From Desulfobacterales bacterium (GTDB lineage: Bacteria; Desulfobacterota; Desulfobacteria; Desulfobacterales; C00003106), in the NCBI GenBank assembly GCA_030613165.1, contig JAUWMN010000121.1:1-5865 (forward strand): DNA of 5,865 nucleotides, written 5' to 3'. A program made the translations under genes and the position numbers. The notes under the pieces are model-generated. The model saw only the letters and a list, made by a program, of their open reading frames with translations, had not been told where the DNA came from and searched no databases. The stretch's first letter is position 1, and every line of letters begins with the position of its first letter. Below are positions 1 to 5,067 of this stretch, piece after piece.

Positions 1-1436
1 TCCCCAGCCATTAACTGCTGCATGCCCTGTTTCAGTCTATCAATATAAGAATACATGCCTATGGCGCCTGCCGGGATCTTAGAAAAATCTTTGCCAAAGC
101 GCTCTTTGAGTTGGGCGCCTACTGCAAAGAGGCGAAGATATCCGTCTCCAACGTCTTCACCTTCCAGCTCCATTTTGTCCGCCATTAGTTTTCCGTGAGT
201 CTTGCCCACCATGGCCGCGGTTAGAATAGCCCGTCCAAGACAGATAGCCTTTACATAGGGCGCTCCGAGGGCAATAGCCTTAAAGATATGGTCTTCCAGG
301 GATAGACCGCCGGCAATAGCGATCGGGGGTATATAGGCCCCTTTGGCAGCCAGCCGCTCGCACATCCGATAAGCAAGGCATTCGAGCTGTACTGTAGGGA
401 TGCCCCACTCATTCATCATACGCCACGGGCTCATGCCGGTTCCGCCTCCTGCTCCGTCTATGGTAAGAAGATCGAGTTTTGCGTTTGAGGAGAACTTAAT
501 GGCCCGCGCCAGATCAGCAGGTCTGTAAGCTCCTGTTTTCAGGGTTACATATTTGGCGCCTGTAGAGCGAAGGTGCTCGACTGATTTGTAGAACGATTCC
601 TCTTCCACCATGCCGAGGCGGGAATGACGTTCAAACTCAGTGATGCCGCCTGCCTTAAAGGCAGTCTGAACAGCAGGGTTGGTGGGATCCGGCAGCACGA
701 TATAGCCCCTTTCTTTGAGCTGCAACGCCCTTTCGATAGAATGCAATTTTACCTCGCCGCCGATGTCCTTGGCGCCCTGTCCCCATTTTAATTCAAAGAT
801 CTCAATTCCAAGCTTTTCGATTACGTATTCGGGTACGCCAAGTTTGGTGTCTTCCACGTTCGCTTGAATAATAATGCCTCCGGTGCCATCATACCACTGC
901 TTGAACGCGTTAATCCGGCGTTCCATTTCAGGCGACTTGGCAATCTTGCCGTTTTTAAATTCCGCCTGAGGGTCCATGCCGCAGATGTTTTCACCCGCAA
1001 CGACCAGCACGCCTGATATGGCAGCGCCTATGGCCACGTCATCCCAGTTAATACGGGCAATATCGGTTGATCCAACCGCGCCGGTAAAAACAGGAAAGTT
1101 CAGCTTGATAGAGCCATCCGCGCCAACAGCGGTGGTCGTATCCACTGCCGGGAATGTGGCTTTGTCTGAATCGGCCTCGATTCCGACCGCGCCTACAGCC
1201 GTACCCTGGATATTGAAATGGGAAAAATCTACAGGGTAATCCTTTTCAGAACCAGCCGTGATCGTGCCAAAAGGCATGGGGTAAATAACTTCCCTTCCTT
1301 TAAGGGCAGATCTGCCAATTTCGCACGGCCCCTCACAACCATCAACGCAGGTCACACAAATTCCTGATACGGGAGCTGGGTCTACCCTTGTTGTGGTAAG
1401 GGTAGCGGCGCTCCGATTTGGTTTGCTAAAAGACAT
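1..1436 (-). CDS. FMN-binding glutamate synthase-family protein, C-terminus off the left edge
   Basis: The minus strand is open for 478 codons from the ATG at 1436-1434 to the window edge with no stop, so the gene is partial. From about residue 130 the protein resembles the FMN-binding synthase domain of glutamate synthase (GltB2-type TIM barrel). Matching motifs are GQGAK (219-223), VTLKTG (297-302, with K300), DGAGGGTGMSP (327-337) and IAIAGG (372-377). The domain normally binds FMN and reduces 2-iminoglutarate to glutamate. No glutaminase domain precedes it, so ammonia must come from a partner or from solution. The Cys triplet of the usual 3Fe-4S cluster after the barrel is absent: residues 399-416 hold one Cys. 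Instead the N-terminus has C27, C30, C34 and C38 in CX2CX3CX3C spacing, a possible Fe-S or metal site. No signal peptide is seen, so it is probably cytoplasmic. The class is well supported. The actual product (glutamate, or an N-substituted glutamate as in the MgsC/GlxD relatives) is open. Confidence 0.9.
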   Translation of the reverse strand, partial: MSFSKPNRSAATLTTTRVDPAPVSGICVTCVDGCEGPCEIGRSALKGREVIYPMPFGTITAGSEKDYPVDFSHFNIQGTAVGAVGIEADSDKATFPAVDTTTAVGADGSIKLNFPVFTGAVGSTDIARINWDDVAIGAAISGVLVVAGENICGMDPQAEFKNGKIAKSPEMERRINAFKQWYDGTGGIIIQANVEDTKLGVPEYVIEKLGIEIFELKWGQGAKDIGGEVKLHSIERALQLKERGYIVLPDPTNPAVQTAFKAGGITEFERHSRLGMVEEESFYKSVEHLRSTGAKYVTLKTGAYRPADLARAIKFSSNAKLDLLTIDGAGGGTGMSPWRMMNEWGIPTVQLECLAYRMCERLAAKGAYIPPIAIAGGLSLEDHIFKAIALGAPYVKAICLGRAILTAAMVGKTHGKLMADKMELEGEDVGDGYLRLFAVGAQLKERFGKDFSKIPAGAIGMYSYIDRLKQGMQQLMAG

Positions 1437-1446
1437 AATCAGTTTT

Positions 1447-1456
1447 CCTCCTCCTT
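1447..1456 (-). promoter_or_regulatory. Ribosome binding site of the glutamate synthase-family gene
   Basis: Read on the minus strand this is AAGGAGGAGG, a near-perfect Shine-Dalgarno sequence 10 bases before the ATG at 1436. It fixes the start codon and so makes the Cys-rich N-terminus part of the protein. Confidence 0.85.
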
Positions 1457-1523
1457 AAGATTTTTACGTAAAGCCATACTTAATAATTCTATCAATAAAA
1501 CAGTTACACTTAACGGTTTAGCC

Positions 1524-1560
1524 AAAAAAAAGTCCAAACTATCCCGCAGGATAGATGGAC
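1524..1560 (-). terminator. Intrinsic terminator inside the leader of the glutamate synthase-family gene
   Basis: On the minus strand, GTCCA (1560-1556), one unpaired base, CTATCC (1554-1549), loop TGCG, GGATAG (1544-1539), two unpaired bases and TGGAC (1536-1532) form two perfect stacked stems of 5 and 6 bp, followed by eight T (1531-1524). This is the textbook form of a rho-independent terminator and it works only in the minus direction. The T tract ends 87 bases before the start codon of the minus-strand gene. The only DNA upstream in that direction is the divergent regulator gene read antisense. The terminator therefore probably either attenuates this gene or stops antisense transcription coming from the regulator. 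Confidence 0.8.
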
Positions 1561-1573
1561 ATCATCGTCGCAC

Positions 1574-1606
1574 GTGAGCAACACTCCGTTGTGTTACACC
1601 CGTCAC
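1574..1606 (-). promoter_or_regulatory. Structured leader hairpin upstream of the terminator
   Basis: Read on the minus strand: GTGA (1606-1603), a 5-base bulge, GTAACAC (1597-1591), loop AACGGA, GTGTTGC (1584-1578) and TCAC (1577-1574). The inner stem is 7 bp with one G-U pair and the outer stem is 4 bp. It lies 13 bases ahead of the terminator hairpin, so a transcript started near 1606 would carry both. An aptamer-plus-terminator arrangement is possible, but I recognise no known riboswitch class. Confidence 0.45.
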
Positions 1607-1612
1607 AAGGAG

Positions 1613-1642
1613 CCCATACTATAAAAACCTATTTTTTGTCAA
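1613..1642 (-). promoter_or_regulatory. Candidate promoter for the glutamate synthase-family gene
   Basis: On the minus strand there is a consensus -35 box TTGACA (1642-1637), then 18 bases, then TATGGG (1618-1613), which matches only the first three bases of the -10 consensus. Transcription would start near 1606 and give a leader of about 170 bases that includes the hairpin and the terminator. A weaker alternative lies after the terminator: TAGAAT (1491-1486) with TTAAGT (1513-1508), 16 bases apart. If that second promoter is the main one, the terminator would not control the gene. Confidence 0.4.
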
Positions 1643-1657
1643 GCATTAATCATGGCC

Positions 1658-1686
1658 TTGACTCAGCCCGTGATCAGGGATATGAA
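1658..1686 (+). promoter_or_regulatory. Sigma70-type promoter of the regulator gene
   Basis: TTGACT (1658-1663, five of six consensus bases) and TATGAA (1681-1686, four of six) are separated by the ideal 17 bases. The predicted start near 1693 gives a short leader of about 28 bases before the GTG at 1721. Its -35 box is back to back with the candidate minus-strand -35 box, with only 15 bases between them (1643-1657), so one bound protein could affect both directions. Confidence 0.55.
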
Positions 1687-1705
1687 ATCTGTATCCTGAC
1701 TCGAA

Positions 1706-1711
1706 AGAAGG
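1706..1711 (+). promoter_or_regulatory. Ribosome binding site that supports the GTG start of the regulator
   Basis: AGAAGG lies 9 bases before GTG at 1721. The next in-frame ATG at 1733 would be 21 bases away, too far for this site. GTG is therefore the preferred start. Confidence 0.55.
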
Positions 1712-1720
1712 TGTTTTTCT

Positions 1721-3007
1721 GTGTCCGAAAAAATGCGTGTTAGTTCCGGAGTAAGCCGGTTGGATCGACTCTTGGGCGGTCTTTTCATTGGCGATAATGT
1801 GTTATGGTACGATGATTCGGGTAGTCTGGCATCAGTCTTTTGCCTGAATTTCCTCCAAATATCCTTGTTACAACACAAGCCGCTCATCTACGTCAGTTTC
1901 GACCGCTCTCCGAAGAACCTACTTGAAAAGCTTGGGGCTCTTGCTGAAAGTCCCGATCTGACCATTCTTGACGGCTTTACCTGTGGCAGCGGGGCGTGTT
2001 CTCCTCCATTCATGCAATTCTATGAGGAGACCGACCCTGAACGCGTCTGCCACGTTAAGATGATCGACAAGCCCCGTGACATGAGCCACGTGACAGAACT
2101 GCTTTACAGGCTCATTGAAACCATGGATGGAGATGTTCGCCTCATATTCGAAAGCATTACCGGAATGCAGAACCTATGGGGAGGCGAGGAGGCCATCATT
2201 AAATTCTATTCTCATTCTTGTCCCCGCCTGTATGAATTGAATACCGTGGCTTACTGGATAATAGAGAAGCTGGCTCATTCACGACGGCTCAGAGCCCAGA
2301 TCAGTAAGATTGCCCAAGTTGCCATCAACCTTTCCATAAGCAGGGGGACCACGGCGCTGACGATCCTAAAGGCTGAAAATCGTCACACAAAGGATATGCA
2401 TGAGCCCCATCGTTACTGGACCAAGGACCTCACAATCACGTTTGATACGGAAAAGCAGCTCAACATAGGCTCTCGCATTAAAGAATTCCGAATCAAACGG
2501 GGGCTTTCTCAGGCTGAATTGGCAAAATTGGTGGGGGTCACCCCGAGCACTATCTCCCAGGTAGAGGCGAACATCATCTATCCCTCTCTGCCGGCATTGC
2601 TGAAAATGGTCGAAGTGCTTTCGGTTAACATTGGTTCCCTATTTCAACAAGCGCCGGAACCGGAAAAGCGAATCATTTTCCCGGCCGCGGAGTCTATAGA
2701 CGTGGAGTTCCAGGACCTTTCCAAGGGATCGATACAGGGGAGACTCTTAACGCCACCTGATTTCGATGGTAAGATGGAGCCATACATCATTGAAATAGAG
2801 CCCAACAGAGAGTTGCCCGCCCACTTTTTCATTCACAAAGGCGAGGAGATGGGCTACGTCCTTTCAGGCAAACTGAGAATGACACTCAACAGGGCTACCC
2901 ACACTGTTCGCACAGGGGATGTGATCTATCTAACTTCGGAGATGCCCGGACAATGGAAGAATCCAGGGCCTAATGTCGCCAGATTGTTGTGGATTAAGTC
3001 GAAGTAG
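1721..3007 (+). CDS. Transcriptional regulator: degenerate KaiC-like domain, XRE helix-turn-helix, cupin
   Basis: The protein has 428 residues and a GTG start supported by the AGAAGG site. Residues 5-245 resemble a KaiC/RecA-type domain: the opening GVSRLDRLLGGLFIGDNVLW matches the KaiC lead-in, LIYVSFDRSP (55-64) the next strand, VRLIFESITG (139-148) the Walker B region, and RGTTALTILKAENRH (208-222) the terminal strand. The P-loop is lost: where GKT/S is expected the protein reads YDDSGSLASVF (30-40), so ATP hydrolysis is unlikely. Residues 248-308 are a clear XRE DNA-binding domain, with SQAELAKLVGV and recognition helix TPSTISQVEANI. Residues 325-427 form a cupin with H368, H372 and E375 in motif 1, but the usual His of motif 2 appears to be G410, so metal binding may be weak or absent. 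XRE-cupin proteins such as PuuR sense small amine or amide metabolites. Its position between divergent nitrogen enzymes suggests local control of both sides and of itself. The DNA-binding role is well supported; the effector is unknown. Confidence 0.9.
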   Translation: MSEKMRVSSGVSRLDRLLGGLFIGDNVLWYDDSGSLASVFCLNFLQISLLQHKPLIYVSFDRSPKNLLEKLGALAESPDLTILDGFTCGSGACSPPFMQFYEETDPERVCHVKMIDKPRDMSHVTELLYRLIETMDGDVRLIFESITGMQNLWGGEEAIIKFYSHSCPRLYELNTVAYWIIEKLAHSRRLRAQISKIAQVAINLSISRGTTALTILKAENRHTKDMHEPHRYWTKDLTITFDTEKQLNIGSRIKEFRIKRGLSQAELAKLVGVTPSTISQVEANIIYPSLPALLKMVEVLSVNIGSLFQQAPEPEKRIIFPAAESIDVEFQDLSKGSIQGRLLTPPDFDGKMEPYIIEIEPNRELPAHFFIHKGEEMGYVLSGKLRMTLNRATHTVRTGDVIYLTSEMPGQWKNPGPNVARLLWIKSK

Positions 3008-3021
3008 AGAGGTTCTTAATG

Positions 3022-3077
3022 CTCCACTTTGTATGTTTGATGACGCGTTTTATCGGGCAACAGCCCGATAAGTGGAG
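3022..3077 (+). repeat. Two overlapping inverted repeats after the regulator gene
   Basis: TTATCGGGC (3050-3058), loop AACA and GCCCGATAA (3063-3071) form a perfect 9-bp GC-rich hairpin. A second pair, CTCCACTT (3022-3029) and AAGTGGAG (3070-3077), is also perfect over 8 bp and shares bases 3070-3071 with the first, so the two can almost stack into one larger fold. No T tract follows on either strand, so it is not a standard intrinsic terminator. It may protect or end the regulator mRNA, or help separate it from the promoter that starts two bases later. Confidence 0.6.
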
Positions 3078-3078
3078 G

Positions 3079-3105
3079 TTGACAAGAATTGGATCATGTT
3101 ATAAG
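3079..3105 (+). promoter_or_regulatory. Candidate promoter of asnB
   Basis: A consensus -35 box TTGACA (3079-3084) and TATAAG (3100-3105, five of six -10 bases) are separated by 15 bases, shorter than ideal, which fits a promoter needing activation or tightly repressible. Transcription would start near 3112, inside the palindrome at 3093-3125, and give a leader of about 217 bases before asnB. Confidence 0.5.
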
Positions 3106-3125
3106 TAATTTCATTATAACATGAT
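3093..3125. promoter_or_regulatory. Perfect 12-bp-arm palindrome, probable operator of asnB
   Basis: ATCATGTTATAA (3093-3104) and TTATAACATGAT (3114-3125) are exact inverted complements around a 9-base spacer. The left arm contains nearly all of the -10 box and the spacer holds the predicted transcription start, the classic place for a repressor site. A dimeric protein such as the upstream XRE-cupin regulator is the obvious candidate to bind it (inference). It could instead be a weak AT-rich terminator for the regulator mRNA, since TTTT (3125-3128) follows, but the stem has only two G-C pairs. Confidence 0.6.
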
Positions 3126-3328
3126 TTTAAATGAAAATAGTTTTGTGGATTCGGATTTCATACTTCTCTCCGCTATACGCTCAAACACTTGCTTCGATTC
3201 TACCCCATACAGACCGGTACTTGTGAACCATTGTTCCTCCGATTTTAACCATTCTCACAAAACACACGTCTGTTTGTTAAGCAAACCTCAAAAATACAAA
3301 GACATTACAAGCAAGGAGATAATTTCCG
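3126..3328 (+). other. Long AT-rich leader of asnB
   Basis: This completes the gene-free stretch 3008-3328. It contains a small hairpin, GTTTG (3272-3276), loop TTAAG, CAAAC (3282-3286), and the asnB ribosome binding site AAGGAG (3313-3318), 10 bases before the ATG at 3329. I find no second convincing promoter, no terminator and no recognisable riboswitch in it. An open frame 3121-3366 crosses it but lacks a ribosome binding site and overlaps asnB in another frame. Confidence 0.45.
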
Positions 3329-4954
3329 ATGTGTACTATATGTGGACACTTTGTCCAAGACGGTAAGATAGTTTCAAATGATATCTATGACATGCTGACT
3401 AAAATGGCCCATAGGGGGCCGGATACACATGGCATTTACGTGGATGGCAAGTTGCTGAGAACGCGGGAGATCGAAGGGTTGAAGGAAGAACTTTTCAATG
3501 AAAGTCACATCGCGTTAGGGCACTCGAGTCTTAGAATTGTGGGCAAGCAAAGGGCCACGCAGCCTTACACTTCTTGCGACGGAAAGCTGGCGTTGATTCA
3601 TAATGGAGAGATCTATAATTACCAAAAGCTCAGAAGCCTTCTTTATAAGCCCCATGACATAAAGACGAGTAGTGACAGTGAGGTAATTGTTCATTTGCTG
3701 GAAGAGACGTATCAAGGCGACTTGCTCGATGCCACCAAAAAAGTTATCGGCCTCTTAGACGGCATGTATGCGCTGGCCGTTACAGATGGCAAATCTGTTG
3801 TTGTGGCGAGAGACCCTATAGGCAAGAAACCGCTTTATTACATCAAGAATGGGGATGTCACATACTTTGCTTCAGAAAAAAAAGCCCTTTGGAATGGGCA
3901 AGACGATCCTATCAGACTAAATCCTGGCGATCTTTTAGCTATAGATAATTCCGGCGCAAGTGTGCATGAGGGATTCCACTTGCAATTTCCACAAGTCGAC
4001 ATTGTAGATTTCCGTGAGGCGGTCGAACTTTACAAACAAGCCTTAATCAAGGCCGTAAGAAAAAGACTGACAGGACTTACCGAATCCCGAATCGGGGTCA
4101 TATTTTCCGGAGGTATCGATTCTGTGCTCATCTCACAGCTCCTCCAGCGAGAAGGCAAAAATATAGTCTGTTACTGCACCGGCACCAAGGAGTCCGGTGA
4201 TATTCTGGCGGCTCTTTCTGTTGCCAAAGATTTGGGGCTCGAACTCAAGACGACCATTATAGAAGAAGACATGGTTGAAGATATACTCCCTGAAATCATA
4301 CGAAATGTGGAAGAGAGCGGTCTCCTGCAGGTTGAAGTGGCAATCCCAATGTATCTGGCCGCCAAACTGGCAGCAGAAGATGATATCAGGGTCATGTTTA
4401 CAGGACAGGCAGCGGATGAACTCTTTGCGGGTTATCCCTGGTACAACGATGTCCTGGCTGAATCCGGGTACTTAAGGCTCCACGAAAAACTCTGGGAGGA
4501 TCTCAATTTTCTATATACCGATACCCTTGAAAGAGAGGATAAGCTTGCCATGGCCCACTCAATAGAGGTGAGGGCCCCGTATCTCGATAGGGATGTGATT
4601 CAAACCGCTATGCGAATATCGCCAAAACTGAAACTTGAGGGCAAAGACGATAATCTCCGCAAAAGAGTTCACAGGCAAGCAGCCGTTGAATTAGGCGTTC
4701 CACCGTATCTTTCATTCCGGGTGAAAGATCCGGCACAATCCGGCTCGGGGATTCACGGAATCATTGAAAAGATCGCCAAGGGACATACCCAAAGAATCGA
4801 TTCCCATGTCGTAGATGAAAATATTAAAAGAGACAAGGGAAGCCTGTACCGCTACGGGGATGATATATATGGCGATGATGCTCCACGTTTCTATTTGCAA
4901 CAGATTGAACGAGAGGTTCAGAAAAAATACATACCCCCGTTTCTGGCGCATTAG
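3329..4954 (+). CDS. asnB: Asparagine synthetase (glutamine-hydrolysing), AsnB family
   Basis: AsnB makes asparagine from aspartate, glutamine and ATP in the cytoplasm. The 541-residue protein starts MCTICGH: after Met removal Cys2 is the N-terminal nucleophile of class II glutamine amidotransferases, which fixes the start together with AAGGAG 10 bases upstream. The glutaminase domain (2 to about 205) carries RGPD (29-32), GHSSLRIV (64-71), NGEIYN (92-97) and SSDSE (114-118). The synthetase domain (about 230-500) has the PP-loop SGGIDS (260-265), TGQAADELFAGY (358-369), SIEVRAPYLD (411-420) and RVKDPAQSGSG (464-474), the last close to the K-x-A-x-Q-x-GSG signature of archaeal-type AsnB. All expected catalytic motifs are present, so the enzyme should be active. 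Length and the short glycine-rich motif place it nearer the compact archaeal-like group than E. coli AsnB. Some AsnB relatives amidate other carboxylates, and the neighbouring C-N hydrolase and glutamate-synthase genes leave that possible here. A long leader with a palindromic operator suggests regulated expression. Confidence 0.93.
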   Translation: MCTICGHFVQDGKIVSNDIYDMLTKMAHRGPDTHGIYVDGKLLRTREIEGLKEELFNESHIALGHSSLRIVGKQRATQPYTSCDGKLALIHNGEIYNYQKLRSLLYKPHDIKTSSDSEVIVHLLEETYQGDLLDATKKVIGLLDGMYALAVTDGKSVVVARDPIGKKPLYYIKNGDVTYFASEKKALWNGQDDPIRLNPGDLLAIDNSGASVHEGFHLQFPQVDIVDFREAVELYKQALIKAVRKRLTGLTESRIGVIFSGGIDSVLISQLLQREGKNIVCYCTGTKESGDILAALSVAKDLGLELKTTIIEEDMVEDILPEIIRNVEESGLLQVEVAIPMYLAAKLAAEDDIRVMFTGQAADELFAGYPWYNDVLAESGYLRLHEKLWEDLNFLYTDTLEREDKLAMAHSIEVRAPYLDRDVIQTAMRISPKLKLEGKDDNLRKRVHRQAAVELGVPPYLSFRVKDPAQSGSGIHGIIEKIAKGHTQRIDSHVVDENIKRDKGSLYRYGDDIYGDDAPRFYLQQIEREVQKKYIPPFLAH

Positions 4955-4985
4955 ATTCTCTGAGATGTCTGATTACGTCTGTGTG

Positions 4986-5013
4986 TTGGTCAAAGACTTT
5001 CCAAGACTATTAT
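4986..5013 (+). promoter_or_regulatory. Weak candidate promoter between asnB and the hydrolase gene
   Basis: TTGGTC (4986-4991, three of six) and TATTAT (5008-5013, five of six) are 16 bases apart in the 113-base gap 4955-5067. No terminator hairpin is visible in the gap, so the hydrolase gene is more likely co-transcribed with asnB, with this as a possible extra start. Confidence 0.25.
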
Positions 5014-5067
5014 GCTCGCTCATCACTGCTGCTTCTATGATCACAGGACAAAGGACATTGCGATAAA

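Noticed and set aside
976..1239. 87-codon plus-strand open frame
   Set aside because: It is antisense to the well-supported glutamate synthase-family gene and its Pro/Ala/Thr/Ser-rich translation is typical of a shadow frame.
1564..1608. Possible minus-strand 14-codon GTG leader peptide within the structured hairpin
   Set aside because: There is no Shine-Dalgarno sequence before it and no run of glutamine, glutamate or asparagine codons as expected for a peptide attenuator.
1671..1676. TGATCA palindrome with flanking CCC and GGG in the regulator promoter spacer
   Set aside because: The flanks are offset by one base so the dyad is imperfect, and a 6-base palindrome alone is common by chance.
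1555..1743. 62-codon plus-strand open frame in the divergent gap
   Set aside because: It begins inside the terminator hairpin, covers promoters and leader on both strands, has no ribosome binding site and overlaps the regulator start in another frame.
3121..3366. 81-codon plus-strand open frame upstream of and overlapping asnB
   Set aside because: It starts inside the palindrome without a ribosome binding site, has no recognisable domain, and runs 38 bases into asnB in another frame. A leader peptide cannot be excluded but is not supported.
4815..5066. 83-codon plus-strand open frame between asnB and the hydrolase gene
   Set aside because: Most of it lies within the asnB 3' end in another frame, and it has no ribosome binding site or recognisable motif.
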